Below are positions 47,601 to 61,660 of a stretch of DNA of 64,000 bases, one piece after another; position 1 is the first letter of the stretch, and each line of letters begins with the position of its first letter. A model generated the notes under the pieces. It saw only the letters and a program-made list of their open reading frames with translations, made no database searches and was not told the DNA's origin. This DNA is from Atrichornis clamosus (lineage: Eukaryota > Chordata > Aves > Passeriformes > Menuridae). Position numbers and translations under genes: made by a program. The stretch is taken from NCBI GenBank assembly GCA_013400975.1, contig WBMZ01003040.1:44724-108723 (forward strand), written 5' to 3'.

Positions 47601-50499
47601 GGCTTGTAGGAGAGAACACTGGGTTTGCGTGATCTAAATCCCTGGATCCGCATGGCCAACCCAATCGGTATTCTACCTCCTTCCCACAGCTCCCAGGAGC
47701 TGGGGAACACAGGGAATCTCTGCAATCCGTGTGTGGAAGCAGGAAGAGGGACAAGGTACTGACAGGCAGAGGGTCTCTGTACCCTCCCACATCACAGCTG
47801 GGGAAGCACAGACAGCAATTGCCTCTCAAGCAGGTAAATGCCAGCGGTCACTGGGACTCAACTGGAATATGGAGACTGTCAGTGTGAAATTAAAATCACC
47901 CTGAATAAAATAGCACCCAGTTATTCACCATATTTACTTTCATCCTGCTATCTCTCGGCTCGATAAATAGTTATTCCAGCAGGTCCTGGATATTGCTGGT
48001 TGCAGAGCACATGGCCCCACGCTGCAACCTCTGAGGGCAAACAGGCACCTACTGCCACGGGCATGAAACCTTCACAAATTACCTGCAAGGGACAGGATGG
48101 GAAGGGAAATGGGCATAAAAAGTGATCAAATATCCATGCAAATAGCTCATAATAGCAAGTGACAGTGGTCAGGGGCACCGTGAAGAGCAATTTTGAGCCA
48201 CAGGAGAGGATTTCAAGGAGAAAACAGAGTGGAAGAGTAGTCACAGAATAAAAGGCTGCTGGGAAAACTGAGATTCTTTAATATATAGGATTAAGGATTG
48301 CCAGTATCCTCGGGGAGGAAATGCAAATGGGGTTCAGACCATTTTTTCCATAAAAATTAGGAAGGAGAAAGAATAGACTTTGAAGTTCAAGATGTTAGCA
48401 AATGAAAGCAACAGCAAAGGAGACACAAAGAGAAAGCAAGCCCTGGACGCCTGGAATTATGTCTTAAACACTTGGTACCGAAAGACAGAACCTGGGGTGA
48501 TGACGAGACTTCCCTTCATGCTGTGCACAGATCCCAGAAAATCTCTAGATTAGAAACTGCCTGAGAAAAAAGGTATTGCACAACCAAGGCAGGATGGAGT
48601 ACAGCATCCGAACGGGATTCTTCCTGCCTTATTCAGCCAGACTGGGATGATGAGGCTGCAAGGAGCACAGCAAGGAAGACATGATGAGTATGCCAGGCTG
48701 CTCTTGGATGCATGGAGCAGGGAAAGGATCTCTGGATGGTTCTCTTTGCTCTATGAAATAGTGGCTGGAGTTGGCAGAGAAGGAGGTGACAGCTAACAGA
48801 CATTTACAGAGATGTCAGAAATCCAACGGGCACCTCTACAGAGGTTTGCAGGCTCGGCTGCACTGAGGGGCACTGATCATTCCCGACACCCTCATGAAAG
48901 CCTGGCACTTAGTCCAGGCTGCATGGAGGTGCTGAAGGACCAGGAGGACACCAAGGACATACAGCAAGAGGCGTTGCTGGCTCCGGCAGTGGATGGATGG
49001 TCTTTGTGGTGACTCCTCGGAGGCATCAACGGTCTCACTCGGGTCTGTGAGCTGGCTGGGATGGGCAATTTGTTTTTGGCTGATGGTCATTCCAACCCGT
49101 GTACTTGGGTAAGGCAATTACAGAGCGAGTTCAACCCATCCTTACCGGTGGCCGTGGAATGCCATGCGTCAGGAAATGGCACCCGACCATCACTGATGCT
49201 GATAAGCGCTACGGAGTTAATTGGTGCTACGGAAAGGGTGGTTCAAGGGAGAAGTGCTTCAAAACTTGGCTTGGAAATTAATTTATCCATGCCTGCCTGT
49301 AACTGAGTGAAACTCGGGAGTCCATGGCCTAGAGGAGATGGTACACCACGATAAAGCAAAGATGATATAATGTTGGGTCCTTCAGACTATGAACTCTGTG
49401 GCTCTACAGCTGTTCTTTGCTCAATGTGTGGACTCTAAAAATTAAAGAGTATAACACAATCACAAAGTCTTCTATTTTTTTTTCTTTCTAAAATATATTT
49501 GGGAGAAATGTTTCCTCACATCCAGAAATTCAGCTCCCCTGTGCTTTTTATCCAGCATCTAAGCCAGGCTCTGCTACTGCTGGGGTCTGCCATTCTGTCT
49601 CTCACAAGGAAAGCCCCAAATACAACTGTTGCCTATTTAAAGTCATCTACAAACCAGTTTAATAAAAGCTGACTGCATCTGCTTCCATGTTATTAGTTCT
49701 GCCCCAAAACTCTGTTCCTGGCAACACAATGTTCCACGCTAATGAGCCAAATCTTCCCCTCCCATGGCAGTACTCCTAAACCTCCACACCATTCAGTTCA
49801 CAAAGTTACCACCCTGTTTTTCCCTCGGGGGAGGGAAGGATTGCAGCTGCAGAGGGGGTTCTTCAAATAATATGAAGGCCAAAGATCTGTGGGAAAATCT
49901 GCTCTCAGACAAATAGCACTTGGGGGCATCTGCAGAGAGAACCAGCCCCTCTTTACTTCTGTCTGGGTCCCACGTCCTTCTGGCAGCGGAGTTTTTTATG
50001 AACCAGGCTGCCATTAATCCCCTGCCAGTTCCTACACCCTACCATCCTCTGTGGGCAGACAGCACCGAGTGGGAGATAATGCTGCAGGGAAGTGGCATTT
50101 ACTTCAGCTGGATTTTGTGGCCTCTTGGGAGAGTTTCAACTTGGGGCAGTTATTTCTCACCCGCTCCTGCTGCAAAAAGGAGGAATTTGGTGTAGACCGG
50201 GGCAACTTTTCTCAGCTCCTTTTCCAGTGAATTTTCACCTATTCTTGCCAGTTTTTTCCCTGCAGCACTGAGCGTGAGATAAACAGCAATTCGAGGTTAT
50301 CGTGCTGTAGTGATGCTGCCCAGATTAAAGGGAAATCAGATAACTCATTACCTAACTGAAACTCGCTGCTAGACTTTTAGAGAGAAGCGATAACATCTGA
50401 GAGCTGGAGGACTCTGCTGCCCTGGCAGACACCCTGTGGCACCCCAGCTGAGCTGGGGGAGCTGCACCCCACTCTCCCACCTGGCTGCCTCCACACCTG
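47601..50499 (-). other. Giant TCF7 intron segment
   Basis: Unique sequence without CR1. A CpG-rich open block at 49090-49290 stands out. Otherwise nothing was recognised. Confidence -1.
49090..49290 (+). other. Unassigned CpG-rich open block
   Basis: About 200 bp with a local excess of CpG (ACCGGTGGCCG, TGCGTCAGG, ACCCGACC, AGCGCTACGG, CTACGGAAAG). Two overlapping plus-strand frames (49061-49306 and 49099-49281) are open. The second frame includes RYGVNWCYGKGGSREKCFKT. No splice sites, domain or known repeat is recognised. It may be an insertion, a decayed exon or a conserved element. Confidence -1.
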
Positions 50500-50722
50500 G
50501 GATGGGGAGATGCCTCAGGATGTGGAGATGCTGGGATGCAGAGAAGCAGATGCCCGAGATGGTGAGATGTAGAGATGCCCAGGATGCAAGGATGCCCAGG
50601 ACACAGATTCAGAGATGCCTGGGATGCAGAGATGCCCAGGATGCAGAGATGCAGAGATGCCTGGGAGACAGAGATGGCTGGGATACAGATGCAGAAATGC
50701 CCAGGATGTAAAAATGCACAGG
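50500..50722. repeat. Imperfect minisatellite built on GATGC/CAGGATGCAGA
   Basis: Words such as GATGCCCAGGATGCAGAGAT recur roughly every 10-20 bp for about 220 bp. Both strands are open across it, which explains the spurious frames at 50352-50938. Confidence -1.
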
Positions 50723-53700
50723 GAGCGAGGCAGAGCCCCAGCCACCACAAACACATGTGGTTTTGGCCTCCACACACCCATTGCTAGAGCCTCCAGTAAG
50801 GAAAATTTAGGCTTAGAAGTTGACACGGTCACAATTGATGGCTTTTACGTTCTACAAACGATGCGCTTGCAAAAGCTGTCTTTACCCCACCGTGCTGAGT
50901 TTCCTCATGATCCCAAAAGTTGGACTGAACTCATCTGACCGCCTCCTCTACTGCTTTCTGCTATAAACCTTTCTGCACCCCATGCGACAGCAGCATCTCC
51001 CTGGAAAAGATTTCATCCACTTCAGACTCTGCCTCAAGCCATTAACTGACAAACCGGCAGTGAATTACTGTTAACAAATGATTTCCTAGAGATTACTGTT
51101 TAAGTAAAAAAGGTTCCAAGATAAATAGACTCATTCTTCATGACAAGGAATTTGAATTATGTATCCAGAAGTTTGGTACATGTGTCCAAAAGCTACACTG
51201 TGTGATTCTGGAGGTTGTTCTCATCACCATATTACAAGCGAGTAAATAAATGACATTTAGTCCCTGGTTTTATAATAACTATTTGTGTGTCATGTGTACT
51301 TCAGACGTGTTGGACCATGCCATCATCATTCCCATCCAGCCAATGCCACTCTATGAAATTATCATTTAGGCTGAAAAGGTGATTTGTTTTTGAAGCAAGA
51401 AAAGATGCCAATTGCCTTGAAGGAGCTGTGGTCTTAGGGCCATCTGCAACTTCCTAAAGATTATGAAACTGCAATTTGTTTAATATCTTGAAGTAAGTGG
51501 TCTAATAAGCAGCACAGCTTACTTTTTTAGGCTAGTCCTTCTCTGAGGGGATGTTTTAGAAACTCTCACAGCAGCCTGTGTGGGATTTGATGGGGTTTTT
51601 TCAGTATCGACATGGCTCTCCCTGCAGTGCTCTCCAAACACCGCTTACACATGGAACGACAAAGCTCCACAACGCTCCTGGGGGAAACTGAGTCACGGAA
51701 AAACAAGCTCCTGCGGGACTGGGCGCTGAAGCCGGGATAAAACTACTCTTCCTCTGCCGCAGCCCTGCACAGCAGTTACAAGACTATCCGGTTCCTCTGC
51801 TATAAAACTTGGTAACATGCCTCACTTCTTACCTGATTTTGAGAACATCCTGTGTTAGCACATAAACAACTGGTGCTACTCTTGCCTGTTTATTTGGCTA
51901 TTTACACCGTCTGCCACAGCACCTGGTGCTCTCTGGGAAGAGGAGCACTCGGCTCCGGTATCAAACGAGCTCCCGGGGCGCAGGCAGGAGAGAGGCAGCT
52001 CCCGCCCACGGAAACAGCAACACACCCACCCAGCAGTCAGGCATTCACCACTGGTTTCAGAAGGAAATTCGGATGAAGAGTGATGCTTTTGGATATGGGA
52101 GGTGATCTTTCAGGGATTCGCTGCAGCCTGCCTCATCCATCACTATGCATTTATATGCAGATCCATGTGCTAGATCAATACCAATAGTATATTATGATTT
52201 GAAAACATTCTGTTTTGTGAAGTTTGAATATATGCATGTAGTTATATACTATTTCCAATGTCAATAACCAAACAACTGGCACTGATATATCAAGTAATTT
52301 TCTGTCCTCTTGAGACGAGAAATTAAATTTTCTCTACAATAGCTCTTGTATTCAACTGCTGTCAGAAGTCTCAGTCAGGGACATTTTGGTGCTTTTACCT
52401 GAATTCTGTTTCTAGCAGAAAAACCTGAATTCACCAGAATAGTAAAAAATGTTGCCAGATATAACCCCAGGTTCAGCCACCCAATTGATTACAGAAAAGA
52501 GAAAAGGGCTTAAACACAATGTCAACTTAAAGCCAGAAGTTTTAAAAACTCTAGCTTTTTCTAAACAAACTGTCTGTTACATTATAAAGAGCAGGACAGC
52601 AATAGGAGCCAAAATTTCTTAGCACTTAGTTGGAAATAGATCCTTAAATTAGTGATGACTCCATAGAGAAATTAATGCATTTACACTATAAAACTATTGC
52701 CTTGTCAAGGTGTTCCCATGTCCCTTAGTCCAGCTGTTCTAGGGAGCTAAATTAGCAACAGCAAATCTACTTCTGTGATGTCATTTTACAGCATTTGACC
52801 CTTCAGATTTGCTAACAGCCTGCAAGAAATCAACTGACTGAGCTAAACACTGGAGAGCCTGTTTGCCCTGGAACAGGACCCCCAACCTGGACAAGGGACA
52901 AGAGCTGCCTTGAAGTTAAAACAACCTCGAACAACTGTAAGTCTCCCTGTAAATCCCTTGGAGTTGCATTGCTTGGAGACTTTGCGTCCTGCCCCACGAC
53001 AAGCAGAGCTACATCTGATTTGAATGAAACTTCAGATTTCATGATTTGCATGCCAACTATTTCAGAAGCAATGTCATTTTCTTCAACACCCTGTTATTTC
53101 ACTTGCCATCTCCACAGATTTTGCTCCAGTTCCAAAAACAGACTTATTTTGAGGATAGAGATTGATTCCAAGTGGTTTTAGAAGGGCCACACACTTAAAA
53201 TCCAGGACAGGCTTAAACCACAGACTACAGCCACCCTCATGTAAAGGTGTACATCTCCAGAATCATCCTATTACTTATAAAAGAAAAATGCAAACAAGAG
53301 ATCAGCACTGAAGATTCCAACGTTTTTCAGAAAACTATCCCTATAGTAATGCTTTCAAACAAATAACAAGCAAAAACCGAAACACAACAGCAATAAAATC
53401 AAATCTCATGAGCTCTTCAAAAAGATCTCGAGCGATATCAGCTGGCAGGACTCTGTTGTCTATCCCAGAGCTACGGCAGTTGATCCCAGCCAGGGCTTTG
53501 CTGCGAACACACCGAAGCCAGGAGGCTGCAGCCTTTCATATTCCAGAACAAAAGCCAAGTTCTGATTGCTGGGATGAGGAAGAAGTTTTTTGTTGTGGAT
53601 ACATTACTGTGTAATTGCTGCAGATTTCATTTACTTTCTTTTGAATACTACAGCAGATACAAAGGCTGTGTAGATGTGGCAGCTTCTTGTGTTATTATCT

Positions 53701-55584
53701 AACGCTCTAAGTTTACATTTTAACAGTTAGCTCCCCAAAATACCAGGGATATGTGTGTCTATTGAAAGAAAAAGAAAATATTTCCCTGCTGGAAGACAGG
53801 GAAATACAACTGATACTGCCAACCGCTGTCAAACTGATAGCAAGGAAGGAGTTTCACGCAAAATTTGAAAAAAAAAAAAGTAATGTACCCATTTTCTCAA
53901 TAAAATCAGGGCTAGAAACATGGCAATAAGATCAGAAAGGAATGCCACTGGGTAAAGAACTATCCATGGGATGAGAACGTGGAAAATTCCATAAAGCACA
54001 AATGTTGCTAAGAATATTCAAAAGTCAAAGCTTTCTGTGGGTGTGCATGCATAGAGATGTCAACACAACTATTTCATGATCACCGAAATTGCTACTAGCC
54101 TGCATCCTCTCTGAATGGCTATTTTTAGGACCTAGCCTTTCATGTGGTATAATGATGTGGATTTTACAAGAGCATTTATAATGTGTTTCATATGGTGCAC
54201 AGTCCTGGAGAAATTGTTTTATATCCGAGAAAGTCAAACGAAAAGGTTTGGGTGTTTATTTACTTTAAAAAAAATTTATTTCTGATGTTATGTTATTGCT
54301 TCTGGTTTCAATTTTAAGTTAATATGCGTGTTTTAATTTATCTATTTGTTTAATTTATCTAAGCACTCCCAAGGAATACTCAGCACAGCATGAAGTGATC
54401 TTGCAAAACATCATTTAGATGTCTAAATCCATATACTCCTTTGGATGGTGATTTTTCAAAACTGGCAATGCTACAGCCTGTAAGTTATAGCAGGAAGCCA
54501 AAGCTCAAAGGCCAGTTTTTGACGTGGGGTATGGTGGTGTCAGGGGTTGTGCTGTGTCTCCCACTGAGAACACATAGACAACTCCTCCTCACTATCCTGA
54601 CTCCCATACCAGTAATTCCAGGGCAGCAGCACGTAACAAGAATCACCTCATCAGCCTCTCCATGCTAAGAACAACAAATTTTCATGTGGTAGTTCTTACG
54701 ATGGTTTATTTCCTAAACATAAAAGCAACCTCCGCAGTGCCATAGCCTCACTGTCAGAATAAAAATTCCACATTTCTCATCCTTTCTGAGCATTTTGCTG
54801 TGAAGAGTCTCTTCCCAGCACTTCTTCCACAAGTGCCTTTATAATCACATTCCCCTTGTGCCCTGTCAAACACACCTTATGACCCTGGGCTTTCACACAT
54901 TTTACTTTTGTGTGAGTCCCATCAGAGCAGAACCTCAGTTTATGCTTGAGTACGCTACTCCTCAGAGCAAACCACAGCAGAAAGCAAATTCAACATAGAG
55001 CAGACAAGTTGAATCACTTAAAAAGAAAAAAAGCGCCTTTTTTTAGTCAGTCCATGATTACTATGTAGCTCTTCAAGGCAGACGTGTACTTTGTATATTA
55101 TAGTTCCAGATTCTTCAATGGAACAAAGGAGATACTGTTGAGACTTTTTTTTTGCCTATCATTTAATCAAATACAAAGTTGTTATAACCGGAGGGGAAAA
55201 GTGCTCTAGATTCTAGTATCCAGTTTTACTTTGGTTTCAAAAACTTACCGCAGCATTGTTGAGTTTATTGTTTTCTTTAACAAAATACTAATTTTGGGAC
55301 CCTGTGAAACACAATGAAGCAGATTCTTTTCATGGCAGCTGAGCTGTGTTTAGCACAGAGGCGGTGGACAGGAGAGGAGCAGTGGTTTAAAGCCACTTTG
55401 GTGACCTTTTGCCCAGCACCTCCAGCCAGCAGGATGCTCTCGATGGGGACAGCTGATTTCATAAGGTTTTGCTACTGCTCATCATCCTCAGTACTGACCA
55501 AGTGTTCCACTTTCTTCCTGAAACCACTTCACAGAAGTGGAGGTGGAATAGTCCTCCATAACTTTGGGAATGGTCATAAAAAGC

Positions 55585-56028
55585 ATGTCCAGAGGAAGGC
55601 AGCGGTGCTGGGGAAGGGTCTGCAGCACAAGTCTGATGAGGAGCAGCTGAGGGAGCCTGGGGGACTGGGGATAAGGAGGCTCGGGGGGACCTTCTCGCTG
55701 TCTGCAACTCCCTGACAGGAGGTTGCAGTCAGGTGGGGGGTTTGGTCTTCTCTCCCACATAACAGACTATAGGACAAGAGGAAATGGCCTTAAGTTGCAT
55801 CAGGGGATGTCTGGATAGCAGGGAAATTTCTTCACTGAAAAAGTTGACAAGCCCTGGCACAGGTTATTCAGGCAAATGGTGGAGTCACTATTTCTGAAGA
55901 CTTTCCTTAAAAGACATGTGGATGTGGCACCTGGGGACATGTTGTAGTGGTGGACTTGGCAGTGCTGGGTTAAAGGTTGGACTCAATTATTTCAGAGGGC
56001 TTTTCCAGCATAAATGATCTATGATCCT
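55585..56028 (+). mobile_element. CR1 fragment, about 445 bp
   Basis: AGCATGTCCAGAGGAAGGCA, GGAGCAGCTGAGGGAGCC, ATAGGACAAGAGGAAATGGC and TGGCAGTGCTGGGTTAAAGG end in ATGATCTATGATCC. It is the same variant-tail subfamily as 27637, in the opposite orientation. Confidence -1.
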
Positions 56029-56867
56029 AAATTATGAAGACCCAAAGGCAAAAACCAGCGACAGAGTAGTGCTAAGTTGCTCTGTAAGGAGGTGAAGGTA
56101 ACAGCTCTTTGTCCAAGATCACTGACCAAGAAAAAGAACCTGCTGTACTCAAGTCTCAGAGGCACATGATGTTGCAAACCCTTCCTGTAAGAAATGAAGT
56201 TGGTGGGTTTTTGAGCCACCAGCACGTGCTGAACTGGCAGTCTTACGGTGAGAACAAGACCTTGGTTAATGTTCACAGAGAGTTTGGTCCAGACTTTGCA
56301 GGTTCTTAGCACACCTCGTCATTCACCCCATGAAACACTCGCGCTGCCTGGGGCCAGGAGGGAGCCGTGCCCTCCCGGACAGACCGCTGGACAAGCCAGC
56401 AGACAGAACAGGCACTCGGTCTTTACTGATTCAGCTGGATTAAAACTGGAAACTAGGAAGTGAACAGCTCTGTATCCTGTTACCAACCCTCTGAGTCACT
56501 CACTCTCCTACCAAACCTTTGTTTCATCCTCCAGACACAGAGACTAATGAGCAAGTATCATGTTATAGCCTATTTTTTTAAAGAAAGATTCAAAGAATAG
56601 CACATGAAAGAGCCTGGGGGGGGACTCACGCCCCAGCTTGGTACCAACCTGGGATTTGATCAGGCTGAGACGCTTTCCCTGCTGCAGAGGCTCTGCAAAG
56701 AGTTCAGGAAGCAACTTGTACCTAGTCTCCTACTGCTGTGCCCTCCACCCACCACTGGTAAATGATGAGGTAAGAGCATGTGTACATCAGGCTGGGAGAG
56801 ATGCTGACATAAGCCATCGCCTGGCTCCTCGAGCAGTGAGGTGGAGTGGCAAAGGCATGGGAAACCA

Positions 56868-56978
56868 AGGGCCCTGAGCAACCTGGCTTAGTGGGTGGTA
56901 TCCCTGCCCGTGGCAGGGGGTTGGAATGTGATGAGCTTTAAGGCCCCTTCCAACCCAAACCATTCTGTGATTCTATGA
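56868..56978 (+). mobile_element. CR1 3' fragment
   Basis: AGGGCCCTGAGCAACCTGGC, CCGTGGCAGGGGG and CCCTTCCAACCCAAACCATT end in CTGTGATTCTATGA. It is sense on the plus strand. Confidence -1.
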
Positions 56979-59900
56979 AATGAGCAGTAAACAGAAGCAG
57001 AGGGAGCTGCAGTGGCTGTGGCCAGCCCAAAGCCTCGGAGCGGTGGGATGGAGAGAAGCTCCCACAGCGTCAATGCCTTCAAGAGAAGAGTTCTGGGGAT
57101 GTCTGGCATCTAGTCCATCTTCAAATCAATGGAACAGGCAGAGGAAGGTAATCCTTGACAATTTGTTGAGGAAATTGCGACTCACACATGGTGCAGGAGA
57201 TTTTAGTAACTGAAGAGCTGCATGTGCCTGACTGTTCAGCCAAATCCACCCTCTGCAGCACAGCCTCCCTGTGAGCGGAACGAGGCTCCCGTGCTCGGGT
57301 CCTTCCTCACCCTCTCTGTGGTGAACTGGTGAGGGGCTCAAAGGCCAACCCATAGGAAACAAAGACTAAATTTGGTCTTGATGAATCATGGCTAAAAGGA
57401 AGACAAAGAATTGCGGGCATGAAATTAATGGCAAGCTGTAGATGCTTCCTCAAAATTGTTGATGTTTCTCAGCACTAGGCTTTGCTCTCCCCACAACCAC
57501 CATGCCATGTACACACAGACACACACAGTCCACACCAGATTGCGATCTTAGGTGTGCAGCTCACACCACCCATATCCCAAAATCCTGCTTCCCTTGCAGA
57601 TCACTCACACAGATAGAGAGGTTTCAGCCTGTGATTAGGATCCGGCCCTTTGCAGATGATCTCTGACAGCAGGCAAGAGAGTCATGCCTATGGAGCCAGC
57701 AGTGTCTGTTTAGTCACAGGAACACACATGGGGTTACTGGACCAGGTACCTCAGGACAGCAAATGCCAGCACACCCCATCACATGGATGTGCCAGGGCTT
57801 TCACCCCAATGCAGGAATTTAATGGTGTCTAAAGTCATGGCATGAGAGGGACCACAAGCTACGAGGCAACACACGAGTGAGCACATTGCAGAGCCCCTCC
57901 TGCTCCCCCTTCTCTCAGTTACAGCTTTGGACACCAGACCAGTTGTGCACTTTCATCTTGGACATGCCACATGCCACTCAAACCCAAATCACTTTGTTCT
58001 TCACAGTTAAAATTTCAAAAATACTAATCGTTAACAGGGATGAGCTTTGGGAACTTGAGTTGATGTCAAGTTTCTGCTTTTCTCTCCAAATTCTGAACCA
58101 GTCAAGCTCATAACACTTCACAAACAGCAACAGTTGGAAGTGTGCAGGAATGGTGCCTTTATCATACATATCTCATAGCAACTCCCCGCCAACAAAGCAT
58201 CCCATGCCTGGGAAGCCAGTTCCAGGGTAGCCTGTGAAGGAATCCCAGTGGGAGAGCAGATATTGTTGAACTGTCTGAATCACGTGCACACTTATTCACA
58301 TGCACAGATTTACATAAAACTTGCTTTTGTTTCCCTGTGACATTTTGCTTTCTCTTTTTTTCATTCCAAACAATTTTAAAAATAAGGTTATATTAGACCA
58401 CACACATGCAGTACTGTATCATGTCACTGCTTCTTAAGCAGAACTCTCTAATTTATTTCAAAGGGAAGTTCTGCTTCAAAATTGAGGGTGTGATATGAAC
58501 TCAGAAATTAACACAAGAATTTTCCTTGGGGGAAACCAAAACTGAATCAGACATGCAATAAGTGACCTCGGAAGCCCTGTGCCTTGGTACATCCACCTAT
58601 CCAACATCATGCTTTAACATAAAACATTATTTTCACCATTATCTTATTTCAAACTAGGTAGAAGAGCTGAAAGAAGTGGATTTGCTTTGGTCTGGAGGAA
58701 ACAAATTACTCATCTGTCTGTCTGCCAGGAGGTCCATCAGCAGCCACCACACTCCCAGCGCTTTCTGCCGGGAATGTAACAATTTATGGGGACAGAGAAC
58801 CATCCCAGCGAGGTCCCGCAGCGCAAGCCCTGCTGCCAGGGAACCTGGCTGGGAGGCTGCTCTCCCACAGCAGCAGGCACTGCTGGGAACACATGGAGCT
58901 ACTGTTGGCTTCCAGCTGCCCTCCTTCCTCCCTCCACGCACAACATCTGGAGAGGGAGGCAGCAGTCCTCTCACAGCAACAAATCCCCATCACACGGCCA
59001 CTCTGGGGAGTTTTTCCACTGGTTTCAACAAGATCAGAACTCAACACAGGAAAAAGCAATACTAAGCTATTGCCCTGGCAGTGCAAGTCAGGACAGAAAG
59101 ACCTTGCAGAGAAGCAGCTGAACTGCAGATTTCCTTCCATCAGATGCTGTGGGGGCCACAGTCTCCTCCCTGCAGAGGGATGCAGCAGCCTTGGGGAAGG
59201 GGATGCAGCAGAAGCAGCCACGTCCTGGGGCTCAGCTGCTGCTGCTTCAGCTTCTGTCCAGTGAAGAGCAGCCCTAGACTGTAGCTCTGTGCTTTTTTGA
59301 CCTCCTGTTAGGCATTTGGGCCCTGTGGCCCCAGGCCAGCAGTAACTGCACTTTCATCTTGCCCTGCCCAAGGGGCCATTTCATACCCTCTGAACAAGCT
59401 CAAGGAGCCCAGCAGACCACGGGGAACAGACTCTGAACAGCAGCATTATTCGTGAGTCCTGTCTAATTTGGGGACTTCAGCTGTGCAGGGCTTGGGGAGG
59501 TACCCCCACCCTTCTGCTCCCATGTAAGCTCTGGTTAGACAACTTAATAATTAAGAAAATGAGGTAGTGTCTGTTTTCCAAAGAAAGAGAGGCTCTTGGA
59601 CTTCTGTTTCTCACACAGACAGAAAGTCCAATGCCTCAGCTTTACATATAAAATATTTTAATCCTGCATTCACACACCACACACACCTGAAGTGCACAGA
59701 AGGTGTGAGGAGGTCCCCTTGGATCTCTACCATCAGTGGGAGCGGGGAAACTTTGTGCCCTATATACAGGGCAGCATGGCTTATTCCTCTATTTTATAAA
59801 CCTATTTACAAAAGGAACTTAAAGGAACTTATAAGTGCTCCTTCTACCATTTAACTACCACATGGTACAAGATATAACAATGTTCAGAAAACCCCCTCGG

Positions 59901-61079
59901 GTCTAAACTCAATTATACAACTGTAGCAAGAAAAATATTTTAATCTGATCAAAGTGTTAACATGTTTGACCATGTCTGACCTCTAATGTTTGTAACCACC
60001 TAAAAGGCTGATGTTCTTACTAAGGATGTACCTTAATTTGATTTAAAGTCATTTGTACTATTTAAAAAAGGATATAGTTTTATGATTTTATATTTAATTT
60101 AGAAAAACAGTTCCTCAACTTGCTCATATTCTTTGGAAGTTTCTTGCAGATTTTTAACCTGTAAGTCCTATATATATTTCACCCCAGGAAAAACTGGACT
60201 TTGCATGAGATGGGATAAAGTGGAGCTGTGAGCGATCACGCACACGACACCTGAGAGCCAGGTGAGGGATGGCTCTCCCGGGGCCTTGCAGAGTGTCAGG
60301 ATTTCAGATGCACACACAGGTTATGCCAAGATGCTCCTAAACACCCTTCACCAAGAGCGTGCCCTCCCCAGCCCGGCAGCTGGTGGGGCTCACAGCTCAC
60401 TCCCGAAACACAGGACACCGGGCTCAGCTCCAGAAGCACCTTCACCCTGGCTGCTCCTGCTGCAACAGCTCTGCTGCCAGTCCAGGAAACTTGTGCCTGC
60501 TCAAACCAGCACAGGGAGCTCCTGCTCCACAGCTGCCCTGCTGCAGGGAGCTCCTGACACCCCCTCTGCTGCGGGCCCTCCAGGGACCATCAGCTGGGCT
60601 TGGCCTTGCTGCTGATGGCAGCACTCAGTCATCTTCAGAGCATCCCTCTGAAGCTGCATCAGAGCATGTAAATAACATGAGTGGGTGTGTTTTGGTAAAA
60701 AGAGGCAATTTTGGCTGGGAGATGCGGGGAGCTGAGCAGGATGCTGGGGTGAGCACCATAACAGTTAGTGGCTACAAACACCTTGAAGGAAACAAAACAA
60801 AAGTGATGCTGCTGAGAAAATCAGAAAGAAAATAGGAAAGCAGCACCCCAGTACTGCTGGCGGCAACACACCCAGCCAGGCAGGCGCTGGGGCCAGTCCA
60901 GCCCCGCTTGCAGCACCCTGATGGGGTTCGTGGGGAGCCCACCGAAAAAAATGTGGTTTTACAGAGCGTTGCAGGGCAGAGGTTCAGCCCCAGCCTTGGT
61001 GCCGGCTGCTCCGTGTCTTTCAGGGAGTTACACTCTATTCTCAATCAGGTAAATTACTATTTTCAATATAAAACCCTGA

Positions 61080-61660
61080 CAGTTTGCCAAAGTACTCCTG
61101 GGTTAATTTTTTAATTGATTTTTTTTTGAAGATTCTAAAATTAATCCTACTTGCAAACAACCGTTTCCAGGAAGCCTCATTAACCAAAATACAATCTTCA
61201 CTATCAAGTGCACGCATGACTGTGATACGTAATCCTATTCACTCACACAGCCCTCCTCCCCGACTCTACTTGTGCTAAAGTGTTAATTAAACACACTTTT
61301 ATGGATGGTTAAGTATCTGCAATCTTCGGTCACAGATCTGACCTCCTCAATTATTGGAAGCAGCTACCAGATTATAGCCCACACTTTATATAATGTACAC
61401 AGCAGCAATAAATCTATATGAGAGCAATCCATAATTTACCATGATAACCTTTACACAGTCAATAGAAATACAAGACAAAATTGCCCAGAGTAATATATTG
61501 GAATAGCTATTGTAATAAGTTGAAAAAGCACAAGACCAGCCTTCCTCTGAGGAAGAAATCTTCCCCTGTCTGTTAGGTAACAGATTTTTAATTGAAAACA
61601 TCACATCAGCTCTTCAAGTCACACAACGTAAACCATGCCAGGATCCAAACAGGCCTAAAG
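61080..61660. promoter_or_regulatory. Candidate conserved non-coding element near exon b
   Basis: Unique AT-rich sequence with homeodomain-type words (TTAATTAA, CAATTATTG, ATAATTTACC), 1.7-2.3 kb upstream of exon b in genomic coordinates and downstream in transcription. It is suggestive only. Confidence -1.

Larger units (their letters stand above)
50723..61079 (-). other. Giant TCF7 intron segment
   Basis: About 10 kb. It is AT-rich and unique from about 51050 to 54450, with CR1 copies at 55585 and 56868. The stretches 58650-59280 and 60260-60640 are GC-richer, with overlapping frames that show no domain. No exon was recognised. Confidence -1.

Noticed and set aside
53408..53614. A 68-codon plus-strand frame with coding-like composition
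   Set aside because: No acceptor/donor pair fits it, and I recognise no family. It is too short to support on composition alone.
55314..55777. Open frames of 82-133 codons
   Set aside because: They run largely through a CR1 copy (55585-56028) and show no host-gene similarity.
60262..60835. Frames of 117 and 158 codons, plus strand
   Set aside because: GC-biased intronic sequence in two overlapping frames without domain features.
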